A stretch of 64,000 nt of DNA, taken from the NCBI RefSeq assembly GCF_043555835.1, contig NZ_JBIGHV010000012.1, forward strand, positions 62,001 through 126,000, given 5' to 3'. Positions 53,329 through 61,994 of the stretch are shown one piece after another (positions within the stretch are counted from its first letter, which is position 1; each line of letters begins with the position of its first letter). The DNA comes from Pelomonas parva. Its GTDB lineage: Bacteria > Pseudomonadota > Gammaproteobacteria > Burkholderiales > Burkholderiaceae_C. The position numbers and the translations under genes were made by a program. The notes under the pieces were generated by a model. The model was not told the origin of the DNA and did not search any database. It was given only the letters and a program-made list of their open reading frames with translations.

Positions 53329-55331
53329 GGATTTTCTCCGAGGTGCTTGGCCAGGAAGGCCGCCATGCGCTGCGCGAAGTCCACGCGGTTCTTCACGTTG
53401 CCGAAGCCGTGGCCCTCGCCGGCGTAGGTCACCCAGACCGGCTCGTTGCCGGCCTCGCGCAGCGCCTTGCGCATGCGGTCGCCATGCGCCATGGGCACGC
53501 GGCGGTCGCCCTCGTTGAAGGCCAGCAGCACCGGCGCCTTGATGCGCGCGGCCTGCTTGACTGGCGAGTTGGCGGCCAGCAGCGCGGCGTCCTTGACCGG
53601 GTCGCCCACGGCCTCGGGAATGGTGTAGCGGCGGCCGGTGGCGCCGATGTCGTCGCGCACCCACCAGGAGCCGGCGGCGTACAGGTCCAGGTCGGTGACG
53701 GCCAGCCAGGCCACGCCACAGCGGTACAGGTCGGGGTCGCGCACCAGGCCCATCAGCGTGCTGTAGCCGCCGTAGCTGGCGCCGGCGATGCAGGCCTTGT
53801 CGCTGGCGATGCCTTGCTTTTGCGCCCAGCGCAGCGCGTCGGTCACGTCGTCCTGCATGGCCAGGCCCCATTGCTTGAAGCTGGCGCGGAAGTGCGCGTC
53901 GCCATAGCCGGTGCTGCCGCGGAACTCGGGCTCGATGACGACGTAGCCGCGCGAGGCGAGGAACTGCGCGTCGGCATCCCAGCCCCAGGTGCCGCCACGC
54001 ACCCAGGGGCCGCCGTGCACCAGCACCACTGCCGGCAGTGCGCCCGTCGTGTTGGCGGGCCGCGTGATCCACACCGGCACTTCCAGCCCGTCGCGGGCCT
54101 TGATGCGCTGCAGGTCGACGCTGGCCATCTCCTGCGGCTTCACGCCCTCGCGCCTGGCGCCCATGTCCGTCCAGGCCTTCTCGCCGGCGGCGGGCTTGCC
54201 CTGGAAGAGGTAGAAGCGGCCGGGGTCGCGGTCGCTGAAGCTGCGCACCATCGCCACCATGTCCGGCGTGCCGCAGCGGCGGCAGCTGACGAGGTTGGCG
54301 TTGCCCGGGAACAGCTTGTCCACGCGGTCCTGGAAGACCTTCATCGCCGGGTCGAACCAGGCGATCGTGGGCGCATCCACCAGCAGGTGCACGCCCAGCA
54401 CGCGGCCGTTGGTCTCGTCGATGACGAGGCCGCCGTCGAAGTCGAAGCCCGGCGTGGCCACCAGCGCCTTCTCCTGCGGGCGCTTGCGCTCGAAGTCGTA
54501 GCGCTTGAGCGTCGCCTGGCCGGCGGCGCCTTCATGCTCGCTGACGTACAGGCCGCCGGCGTCGTCCACGGCCTCGATGTTGAAGGGCGACGACAGCAGG
54601 TCGCTCTCGTACAGCGGGGTCCAGGTCTTGCTGCCCGGCGCCCGCCACAGCGCAGCCTGCCGGCCTTCCCTGCGCGTGAACACCACGCGCATGTCGCCGC
54701 GGCTGTCGGCCATCCAGCCCACCGCGCCCTGGGGTTCGGTGAAGTCCACGTTGCGGGTCAGGCCGGTGCGGGTGTTGAGCCACTTGGGGACCTCGGTGTC
54801 GTCGTCGGCGCCGGGCGAGAACTCGGCCACCAGCACCTCGTCGTTGCTGCCGCCGGCGTTCATGCGCGGCACCTTGATCACCCGGTGGTGCCAGTCCAGC
54901 AGCCGTTTGTCGCCGCTGCCGTCGCTGATGACCGGCTTCCACTGGCGACGCACGAGCTGACGGAATTTGCTGCCGTCGGCGTTGACGGCGAACAGCCCCG
55001 GCGCGCCGCTGTAGCGGGCGCTGCCGTCGAACAAGTCCACAACGCCGTAGACCAGCCGCTCGTCGTCCACCCAGCGGACGTCGTGCACGTCGCCATCCTT
55101 GAAGCGCGCCACCGCGTTCAGCTTGCCGCCTTGGTCCAGGTCCATGACCACCAGCGCCACGCGGTCCGTGCCGCGCGATGTCGTGAACGCGAGCTTGCGA
55201 CCCGAGGGCGACAGCACCACGTCCAGCAACTCGGCATCCTTGTAGAACAGCTCGGCCGGCGGCGGCGCGGCTTGTGCGGCCGCAGCGAGCAAGGTCAGCG
55301 CCAGCGCGGCGCGTTGCAGAAATCCAGCCAT
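53325..55331 (-). CDS. Secreted S9-family peptidase, copy B
   Basis: The product is 668 residues with the signal peptide GFLQRAALALTLLAAAAQA. The architecture matches its neighbours: propeller, then hydrolase. The triad is Ser519 (AGASYGGYSTL), Asp609 (NEGDRRVP) and His641 (EGHGF). The CRRCGTPDM motif is conserved and further Cys occur in DKACI and YRCGV. Tandem duplication with the neighbouring genes is evident from shared phrases such as VLVHGGPWVRG and FLASRGYVVIEPEFRGST. It follows copy C by 17 bases and overlaps copy A by four, so all three are co-transcribed. Confidence 0.9.
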   Translation of the reverse strand: MAGFLQRAALALTLLAAAAQAAPPPAELFYKDAELLDVVLSPSGRKLAFTTSRGTDRVALVVMDLDQGGKLNAVARFKDGDVHDVRWVDDERLVYGVVDLFDGSARYSGAPGLFAVNADGSKFRQLVRRQWKPVISDGSGDKRLLDWHHRVIKVPRMNAGGSNDEVLVAEFSPGADDDTEVPKWLNTRTGLTRNVDFTEPQGAVGWMADSRGDMRVVFTRREGRQAALWRAPGSKTWTPLYESDLLSSPFNIEAVDDAGGLYVSEHEGAAGQATLKRYDFERKRPQEKALVATPGFDFDGGLVIDETNGRVLGVHLLVDAPTIAWFDPAMKVFQDRVDKLFPGNANLVSCRRCGTPDMVAMVRSFSDRDPGRFYLFQGKPAAGEKAWTDMGARREGVKPQEMASVDLQRIKARDGLEVPVWITRPANTTGALPAVVLVHGGPWVRGGTWGWDADAQFLASRGYVVIEPEFRGSTGYGDAHFRASFKQWGLAMQDDVTDALRWAQKQGIASDKACIAGASYGGYSTLMGLVRDPDLYRCGVAWLAVTDLDLYAAGSWWVRDDIGATGRRYTIPEAVGDPVKDAALLAANSPVKQAARIKAPVLLAFNEGDRRVPMAHGDRMRKALREAGNEPVWVTYAGEGHGFGNVKNRVDFAQRMAAFLAKHLGENP

Positions 55332-55348
55332 GGCGGGCCTCGGTCTCG

Positions 55349-57337
55349 TCAGGGTTGCAGGTGCCTGGCCAGGAAGGCGGCCATGCGTTCGGCGAAGTCG
55401 ACGCGGTTCTTCAGCATGCTGAAGCCGTGGCCCTCGCCGGGGTAGGTGACCCAGGCCGGTTCGTTGCCGGCCTCCTTCAGCGCGTCGCGCATGCGCTGGC
55501 CGTGGGCCAGGGGCACGCGCAGGTCGCTCTCGCCGAAGGCCAGCAGCACAGGCGCCTTGATGCGCGCGGCCTGCTTGACGGGCGAATGGGCGGCGATCAT
55601 GGCGGCGTCCTTCACCGGGTCACCCACCAGGTCGGGGAGGTTGTACTGCCGGCCCGTCTCGGAGATGTTGTCGCGCACCCAGAAGGAGCCGCTGAGGTAG
55701 AGATCCAGGTCGGTCACCGCCATCCAGGCCACGCCGCAGCGGTAGAGGTCGGGGTCTTTGACCAGCCCCATCAGCGTGCTGTAGCCGCCATAGCTGCCAC
55801 CGGCGATGCAGGCCTTGTCACTGGCCAGGCCTTGCGCCTGCGCCCATTTCAGCGCGTCGGCCACGTCGTCCTGCATGGCCTGGCCCCATTGCCTGAAGCC
55901 GGCGCGGAAGTGCGCGTCGCCATAGGCGGTGCTGCCACGGAACTCGGGCTCGATGACCGCGTAGCCGCGCGACGCGAGGAACTGGCCCCAGGCCTGCCAG
56001 CCCCACACATTGCCGCGCACCCAGGGCCCGCCATGCACCAGCACGACGGCCGGCAGCAGGCCCTTGGCGTCGGCGGGCCTGGTGACCCACACCGGCAGGT
56101 CGCGGCCGTCGCGGGCGCGGATGCGGTGGAAGTCCATCTGCGCCGTGTCCGCCGTCTGGATGTCGTTGCGCACCCGGCCCACAGCGAGCCAGCGCTGCTC
56201 GCCCGCCGGGGGCTGGGCCTGGTAGACCCAAAACTGGCCGGGGTCGCGGTCGCTGTAGCTGAGCACCAGCGCGGTCATGTCGGGCTCGCCGCAGCGCCGG
56301 CACTGGATGCGGTTGACGCGGCCGGGCAGGTGCTCGTCCACCTGCTGCTGGAAGGCCTGCAGCGCGGGGTTGAACCACACGGTGGTCTCGGAGTCGATGA
56401 GCAGACGCACGCCTAAAGCGGGCCCGCCGCCCTCGTCCAGCAGCTGGCCCGCAAAGCTGAAGCCGGGCGTCTCGACGAGGGCCTGGGTGTCGGGCGCACC
56501 GCGCTCGAAGTCGTAGCGCGTCAGCACGGCCTCCTTGTCCTTGGCCAGTGCTGCGGTCACGTAGAGCTGGCCGGCGGCGTCCACCGAGTGCGGCTGGAAG
56601 GGCGCGTCGAACAGGCCGCTCTCGTACAGCTGCCGCCAGTCCTTCTGGCCGGGGCCACGCCAGTAGGCGGCGCGGCGGCCCGCGTGTTCCGTGATGGCCG
56701 CGCGCAGCTCGCCGCGGCTGTCGGTCAGCCAGCCGATGGTGTGGGCCGGCGCGTCGGCGTAGGTCTTGCGCGTGATGCCGGTGCGGGTGTCCAGCCACAG
56801 CGGTGTGGCGATGCGATCCTCGTCGAGGCTGATGCGCGCGATCAGCACCTCGTCGGCGGATTCGCCGCTGCGAGGCAGGGGCACGCGCAGCAGCAGGTGG
56901 TTCCAGCTCAGCAGCCGTTCGAGCCGGCTGAAGCGGTCCTTGGCGATCCCGCCGCCCGAGCGGCTGACGAGCCGGCGCATGTCGCTGCCATCCGGGTTGA
57001 CGGCCAGCAGGCCCGGGTACTTGCCGCTGCCTTCGGACAAGTCCTCCAGGCTGAACAGCAGCCGGTTGTCGTTGACCCAGCGCACCCGGGTGACGTCGCC
57101 GTCGTCGAAGTGCGCGGCGCGCGACATCTTGCCGCTGCCCAGGTCGAACACCACCAGCCCCGCGCGCTTGTGACCGCGCACCGTCGTGATGGCCAGCTGG
57201 CGCCCGGACGGCGACAGCTGCACGTCCGCAACGTCGGCCTGCTTAAAAAACACCTCGGCCGGTGGCGGCGCGGCCAGCGCGGTGAGCGCGGCCAGCAAGC
57301 CGGCGGCGATGAGGCCGGCCCAAATCCCTCTGTGCAT
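55349..57337 (-). CDS. Secreted S9-family peptidase, copy C (first in operon)
   Basis: The product is 662 residues from the ATG at 57337; a longer upstream frame is spurious. The signal peptide is MHRGIWAGLIAAGLLAALTALA. The beta-propeller includes CRRCGEPDM. The triad is Ser515 (AGGSYGGYSTL), Asp605 (GESDLRVP) and His637 (EGHGF). As first of three tandem copies, its upstream region (57338-57468) should hold the promoter, shared with divergent nadB. S9 paralogues of this type are typical of bacteria that feed on proteins or peptides outside the cell. Confidence 0.9.
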   Translation of the reverse strand: MHRGIWAGLIAAGLLAALTALAAPPPAEVFFKQADVADVQLSPSGRQLAITTVRGHKRAGLVVFDLGSGKMSRAAHFDDGDVTRVRWVNDNRLLFSLEDLSEGSGKYPGLLAVNPDGSDMRRLVSRSGGGIAKDRFSRLERLLSWNHLLLRVPLPRSGESADEVLIARISLDEDRIATPLWLDTRTGITRKTYADAPAHTIGWLTDSRGELRAAITEHAGRRAAYWRGPGQKDWRQLYESGLFDAPFQPHSVDAAGQLYVTAALAKDKEAVLTRYDFERGAPDTQALVETPGFSFAGQLLDEGGGPALGVRLLIDSETTVWFNPALQAFQQQVDEHLPGRVNRIQCRRCGEPDMTALVLSYSDRDPGQFWVYQAQPPAGEQRWLAVGRVRNDIQTADTAQMDFHRIRARDGRDLPVWVTRPADAKGLLPAVVLVHGGPWVRGNVWGWQAWGQFLASRGYAVIEPEFRGSTAYGDAHFRAGFRQWGQAMQDDVADALKWAQAQGLASDKACIAGGSYGGYSTLMGLVKDPDLYRCGVAWMAVTDLDLYLSGSFWVRDNISETGRQYNLPDLVGDPVKDAAMIAAHSPVKQAARIKAPVLLAFGESDLRVPLAHGQRMRDALKEAGNEPAWVTYPGEGHGFSMLKNRVDFAERMAAFLARHLQP

Positions 57338-57468
57338 TCCCTGTGTCCTCCCGCTGCTTCTCTGGCAGCGGCGCGCAGCATAGGACAGGCCGGGTGTAGG
57401 CAGGGTCGTCGAATCGGCAATCCTCACCATCGCGAGCCGTTGCCGGCGCTGCTGGACAATGCCCCGCC

Positions 57469-59073
57469 ATGACTGCTGCCCCCCCCGACGACGCCCCCGT
57501 CGTCATCATCGGCGCCGGCCTTGCCGGCCTCACCGTGGCCCTGCACCTGGCCGACACCGTGCCCGTCGTCGTGCTGGCCAAGCGCGAGCTGACCGAGGCG
57601 GCCACCGCCTGGGCCCAGGGCGGCATCGTCGGCGTGCTGGGCAGCGACGACTCCATCGACAGCCATGTGCGCGACACGCAGGACGCCGGTGCCGGCCTGG
57701 TCGACGAGGCCACGGCCCGCTTCATCGCCGAGCGCAGCGCCGCCGCCGTGGGCTGGCTGGTGGAGCAGGGCGTGCCCTTCACGACCGACGACACCGGCCC
57801 CATGGGCCTGCACCTGACGCGCGAGGGCGGCCACGCGGTGCGCCGCATCGCCCATGCGGCCGACGCCACCGGCAAGGCCATCCACGACCAGCTGCTGGCC
57901 GTGGCGCGCAAGCACCCCAACATCAAGCTGTGCGAACGCTGGATGGCGCTGGACCTCATCACGTCGCGCCACGCCCAGCGCGACGAGCCGCCGCGCGTCT
58001 ACGGCGTCTATGCGCTGGACATCGACACGCAGCGCGTCGAGACGCTGGCCGCCCGCGCCGTCGTGCTGGCCACGGGCGGCGCCGGCAAGGTCTACCGCTA
58101 CACGACCAACCCCGACACGGCCACCGGCGACGGCATTGCGATGGCCTGGCGGGCCGGCTGCCGCGTGGCGAACATGGAGTTCATCCAGTTCCACCCCACC
58201 TGCCTGTACCACCCACAGGAGCGCAGCTTCCTCATCACCGAGGCGCTGCGCGGCGAGGGCGGGCACCTGAAGTTGCCGGACGGCACGCGGTTCATGGCGT
58301 CGCACGACGAGCGCATGGAACTGGCGCCGCGCGACATCGTCGCCCGCGCGATCGACTTCGAGATGAAGAAGCACGGCCTGGACTACGTGCTGCTGGACGC
58401 CACCCACCTCGGCGAAGCCTTCCTCATCGAGCACTTCCCCACCATCCACGCGCGCTGCCTGAAGCTGGGCATCGACATCGCGCGCCAGCCCATCCCCGTC
58501 GTGCCGGCCGTGCACTTCACCTGCGGCGGCGCGGTGACCGACCTCAGCGGCCGCTGCGATCTGCCCGGGCTGTATGCCGTGGGCGAGACCGGCTACACCG
58601 GCCTGCACGGTGCCAACCGGTTGGCCAGCAACTCGCTGCTGGAATGCGTGGTGCTGGGCCAGACCTGCGCCGTCGACATCCTGCAGCAGCCCATCCAGGA
58701 GCCTGCGCCGCTGCCGGCCTGGGACGAGAGCCAGGTCGAGAACGCCGACGAGCAAGTCGTCATCGCCCACAACTGGGACGAACTGCGGCTGCTGATGTGG
58801 AACTACGTCGGCATCGTGCGCACCACCAAGCGGCTGGAGCGGGCGCTGCACCGCATCCAGCTGCTGCGCGGCGAGATCGACGACTACTACGGCAGCTTTC
58901 GCGTCACGCGCGACCTGCTGGAGCTGCGCAACCTGGTCGACTGCGCGGAGCTGATCGTCAAGTCGGCACTGCTGCGCCACGAGAGCCGCGGCCTGCACTA
59001 CAGCCGCGACTACCCGCAGACGCTGCCGGTGAGCTTCCCGACGGTGTTGATCAGCGAGCGGCGCAGGCGCTGA
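57469..59073 (+). CDS. nadB: L-aspartate oxidase
   Basis: The product is 534 residues. The FAD-binding GAGLAGLTVAL lies at the N-terminus. NadB-specific features include ATAWAQGGIVGVL, RDTQDAGAGL, VEFIQ-type FIQFHPTCLY, LITEALRGEGG and the C-terminal FGETGYTGLHGANRLASNSLLEC region in the form VGETGYTGLHGANRLASN. It oxidises aspartate to iminoaspartate, the first step of NAD synthesis. It converges on nadA, the next step, with a toxin-antitoxin remnant and a ComFB gene between. Confidence 0.95.
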   Translation: MTAAPPDDAPVVIIGAGLAGLTVALHLADTVPVVVLAKRELTEAATAWAQGGIVGVLGSDDSIDSHVRDTQDAGAGLVDEATARFIAERSAAAVGWLVEQGVPFTTDDTGPMGLHLTREGGHAVRRIAHAADATGKAIHDQLLAVARKHPNIKLCERWMALDLITSRHAQRDEPPRVYGVYALDIDTQRVETLAARAVVLATGGAGKVYRYTTNPDTATGDGIAMAWRAGCRVANMEFIQFHPTCLYHPQERSFLITEALRGEGGHLKLPDGTRFMASHDERMELAPRDIVARAIDFEMKKHGLDYVLLDATHLGEAFLIEHFPTIHARCLKLGIDIARQPIPVVPAVHFTCGGAVTDLSGRCDLPGLYAVGETGYTGLHGANRLASNSLLECVVLGQTCAVDILQQPIQEPAPLPAWDESQVENADEQVVIAHNWDELRLLMWNYVGIVRTTKRLERALHRIQLLRGEIDDYYGSFRVTRDLLELRNLVDCAELIVKSALLRHESRGLHYSRDYPQTLPVSFPTVLISERRRR

Positions 59074-59114
59074 GGCAGCCTAAACTTGCCTGATCGACAG
59101 CAGCTGAGGTAGCC

Positions 59115-59327
59115 ATGCAGATCATGTCCCGTGATTTGGAAATCATGAGCGGTGCGCTGTGCTTTGCTGGCACACGCGTGCCGGTGAAGCATCTGTTCGA
59201 CTACCTCGAGAACGGTTCGACGCTGGAAGACTTCCTGGAAGACTTCCCTGCCATCGACCGCGACCACGCCGTGGCCGTGCTGGAGGCTGCACGATTGCAG
59301 TTGTTCGCCGATGCGGCTGCTGCTTGA
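59115..59327 (+). CDS. DUF433 antitoxin
   Basis: The product is 70 residues. SGALCFAGTRVPVKHLFDYL followed by EDFLEDFPAIDRDHAVAVLEAA is the DUF433 signature, a helix-turn-helix-type antitoxin usually encoded just before a DUF5615 PIN-like toxin. Its stop lies inside the toxin start region (17-base overlap). ATG 59115 or 59124 may be used. With the toxin frameshifted, this antitoxin may now be a free-standing repressor. Confidence 0.85.
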   Translation: MQIMSRDLEIMSGALCFAGTRVPVKHLFDYLENGSTLEDFLEDFPAIDRDHAVAVLEAARLQLFADAAAA

Positions 59328-59624
59328 TGAGTGCGTACCGGCCCGGCTGGCGCGGGCGCTGACCGACCATCAGGTTGCGACCGTCGTCCAGCAAGGCTGG
59401 TCCGGCGTGAAGAACGGCCAGTTGTTGGCCTTGGCAGCCGGCGAGTTCGATGTGTTATCACCGTCGACAAGAACCTGCGCTACCAGCAGAACGAAGCTTT
59501 GCCTGTGCCGGTGATCGTGCTGGATGCGCACTCGAACCAGCTGGCGATGTTGCTCGAGCTGGTTCCGCAGTTGCTCGAGGCGCTTGCCAACCTCGGCCAC
59601 CGACGCTTCGTGCGTATCGGCTGA
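59311..59624 (+). pseudogene. DUF5615 PIN-like toxin, frameshifted
   Basis: The first frame reads MRLLLDECVPARLARALTD, then VATVVQQGWSGVKNGQLL and AAGEFDV, all DUF5615 features. At about 59454-59457 a single base appears lost (GTGTTATCACC where GTGTTGATCACC would restore frame). The second half, ITVDKNLRYQQN through VIVLDAHSNQLAMLLELVP, then continues in the next frame up to 59624. The two halves join into one about 104-residue family-length protein. The toxin is therefore inactive unless this is a sequencing error or programmed frameshift. Confidence 0.8.
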
Positions 59625-59629
59625 ACGGC

Positions 59630-59920
59630 CTACTTGCGCGCCCTCAACGCCGTCCGCGCCTGCACGAAGTTGAAGGCGTAGGTGACGGCCTCGTTGATGG
59701 CGTTGTCGATCTCCAGGCGCTCGTGCTCGGTCAGGTAGAAGCTGAAGTCCACCTCATGGCGGATGTAGCGCGGCGGCAGGCGGTTCAGGGCCACGCAGCA
59801 GACGTCGCACAGCAGGTCGTTGCTGGCGGCGATGTCGGGGAAGTCCTTGGACGCATCCATCACCGCGCCGAAGACCTCGCGCTCGTGGTGGTTGTAGAGG
59901 GAGCTGAAATCGGCATTCAT
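59630..59920 (-). CDS. ComFB-family protein
   Basis: The product is 96 residues. The ComFB pattern is clear: YNHHEREVFGAVMDASKDFP, then the Cys pair LLCDVCCVALNRLPPRYI, the most diagnostic stretch, then an acidic C-terminal helix (EHERLEIDNAINEAV). ComFB was named from late competence in Bacillus; recent work ties the family to cyclic dinucleotide binding. Here it is alone, in antisense to the nadB side, with nadA 37 bases downstream on the same strand. Given the GGDEF gene in this window, c-di-GMP or c-di-AMP response is conceivable but unproven. Confidence 0.8.
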   Translation of the reverse strand: MNADFSSLYNHHEREVFGAVMDASKDFPDIAASNDLLCDVCCVALNRLPPRYIRHEVDFSFYLTEHERLEIDNAINEAVTYAFNFVQARTALRARK

Positions 59921-59956
59921 GGCGGGCCTCCAATGGGGTGCCGATTTATAGCGCCA

Positions 59957-61057
59957 TCACGCCGCGCCAATGTTGGGAGTCATCCCTGCAGCGGACTTCT
60001 TTCTCGCGGCGACGAAGTCCAGCATGCGGTTGATGCAGCCCTGGGCCTTCACGCGAATGTCTTCTTCGACGTGGATCTGCGGCTGGCCGCTCTCCAGGCA
60101 GTCGACCAGATTGGCCAGGCCGTTCATCGCCATCCACGGGCAGTGCGCGCAGCTCTTGCACGTCGCGCTGTTGCCGGCCGTAGGCGCCTCGATCAGCGTC
60201 TTCCCCGGCGCCAGCTGCCGCATGCGGTGCAGGATGCCGTTGTCGGTCGCAACGATGTAGGCCGGCGCCGTGCCCTCGACGACGGCCTTGATCAGCGCCG
60301 ACGTGGAGCCGACCACGTCCGCCTGCTCGACGACGCCCTTCGGCGATTCGGGATGCACCAGCACCAGCGCGCCCGGATGCTGTTCGCGCAGCAGCTCCAG
60401 CTCCAGGCCGCGGAACTCGTCGTGGACGATGCAGGCGCCGTTCCACATCAGCATGTCGGCGCCGGTCTCTTCCTGGATGTAGCGGCCCAGATGCCGGTCC
60501 GGCGCCCACAGCACCTTCTGCCCTTTGGCATGCAGGTCGGCCACGATCTCCAGCGCGCAGGAGCTGGTGACCATCCAGTCGGCGCGGGCCTTCACGGCGG
60601 CGCTGGTGTTGGCGTAGACGACGACTTGCCGGTCCGGGTGGGCGTCGCAGAAGGCCGCGAAATCGTCGGCCGGGCAGCCCAGGTCCAGCGAGCAGGTGGC
60701 GTCCAGGTCGGGCATCAGCACGCGCTTCTCGGGGCTGAGGATCTTGGCCGTCTCGCCCATGAAGCGCACGCCGGCGACGACCAGCGTCTGCGCGGCATGG
60801 TCGCGGCCGAAGCGGGCCATCTCCAGCGAGTCCGAGACGATGCCGCCGGTCGCCAGGGCCAGGTCTTGCAGCGCGCCGTCGACGTAGTAGTGCGCCACGA
60901 GCACGGCGTTGTGCTTCTTCAGCAGTGCGGCGGCGCGCTCGGCCAGCGCGTTGCGCTCGGTGGGCGTCAGCGGCGCCGGCACCTTGGCCCAGGCGAAGGC
61001 GGTGGAGCAGGCGCCGGCGGCGTCCTGCTTGGTGTAGTCGAAGAGGGTCTGGGACAT
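59957..61057 (-). CDS. nadA: Quinolinate synthase
   Basis: The product is 366 residues from ATG 61057. Three Cys expected to bind the 4Fe-4S cluster are visible: in MPDLDATCSLDLGC, in ATCKSCAHCPWM, and in KAQGCINRML. Other features are AVLVAHYYVDGALQDLA, GVRFMGETAKILSPEKRVL and ESPKGVVEQADVVGST. It condenses iminoaspartate from NadB with dihydroxyacetone phosphate to quinolinate. nadC is not next to it. Confidence 0.95.
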   Translation of the reverse strand: MSQTLFDYTKQDAAGACSTAFAWAKVPAPLTPTERNALAERAAALLKKHNAVLVAHYYVDGALQDLALATGGIVSDSLEMARFGRDHAAQTLVVAGVRFMGETAKILSPEKRVLMPDLDATCSLDLGCPADDFAAFCDAHPDRQVVVYANTSAAVKARADWMVTSSCALEIVADLHAKGQKVLWAPDRHLGRYIQEETGADMLMWNGACIVHDEFRGLELELLREQHPGALVLVHPESPKGVVEQADVVGSTSALIKAVVEGTAPAYIVATDNGILHRMRQLAPGKTLIEAPTAGNSATCKSCAHCPWMAMNGLANLVDCLESGQPQIHVEEDIRVKAQGCINRMLDFVAARKKSAAGMTPNIGAA

Positions 61058-61105
61058 CGTGGTGTGGCGGCTGTGCACCGCAAGTGTCGCGCAGAGCGGC
61101 CGTCC

Positions 61106-61924
61106 TCACGCCTCCGCAAAGAACCGGCTTGGCGGCATGCCCACCGTGCGCGTCACCATCGCGCTGAAGGCGCTGGCACTGGCATAGCCCAGCTCGCTGG
61201 CGATCAGGCTCATGGGCCGGCCGCGCGCCGCCAGCGTCAGCGCGTGGGCCAGCAGCAGCTGGGAGCGCCATTGCGCAAAGCTGGTGCCTAGCTGCTCCCG
61301 GAACAGCCGGCTCAGCGTGCGCGGGCTGGCGCCGGCCTCGGCCGCCCAGTCGTCCAGCCCGGCATGCCGCCCCGGCTCGCGCAGCATGGCCTCGCACAGC
61401 TTGCGCAGGCGTGCGTCCTGGGGCAGGGCGACGCCCAGCGCCAGCGGGCGGGCGCGCTTCAGCTCGGCCAGCACGAGGCGCTCGATGCCCTGCCGGCGCT
61501 CGGCCTCGTCCGGCGTCTCGGCCGGCTGCGGGTCGGGCTCGCCGGGAAGCGCCGCCACCAGCTCGCGCAGCAAGGGCGAGACCTCCAGCACTCGGCCCTC
61601 CCGCCAGGCGTCGCCGGGCAGCAGCTCAGCGGCCAGGTAGACGGTGCGCAGGTCGCAGCGCTCGATGGCCGTCACCGCGTGGACGATGCCGGGCGGAATC
61701 CAAACCGCTCGCGACGGCGGCACGATGTAGGTGGCCGTGTGAGCGCCCTCGGTGCTGACGCGCACCGCGCCCGTCATCGAGAACACCAGCTGCGCCCAGT
61801 CGTGGCGGTGCGGCTGGATGTCGGTCAGGTGCTCCAGCAGGCGCGCCTTGGCGCGCAGCGGGCGCTGCGGCGTTGGCGCAAAACGCGCGGGCGACAGGGC
61901 GGGGAGGCTGGTGCGGCTGGCCAT
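61106..61924 (-). CDS. AraC-family regulator with cupin sensor domain
   Basis: The product is 272 residues. The N-terminal half is a cupin (HRHDWAQLVFSMTGAVRVST...VPPSRAVWIPPGIVHAV); the C-terminal half holds two helix-turn-helix motifs (DDWAAEAGASPRTLSRLFREQ and MSLIASELGYASASAFSAMV). It is divergent from the MFS gene, 70 bases away, so it probably controls that transporter. The cupin may bind a small aromatic or a metal. Confidence 0.88.
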   Translation of the reverse strand: MASRTSLPALSPARFAPTPQRPLRAKARLLEHLTDIQPHRHDWAQLVFSMTGAVRVSTEGAHTATYIVPPSRAVWIPPGIVHAVTAIERCDLRTVYLAAELLPGDAWREGRVLEVSPLLRELVAALPGEPDPQPAETPDEAERRQGIERLVLAELKRARPLALGVALPQDARLRKLCEAMLREPGRHAGLDDWAAEAGASPRTLSRLFREQLGTSFAQWRSQLLLAHALTLAARGRPMSLIASELGYASASAFSAMVTRTVGMPPSRFFAEA

Positions 61925-61994
61925 GGCCGGATTTCAACAGGAATTGACGAACCATCGCAACTGCGCCGGTCGATGGCTTCCTACAGTGACGGCC

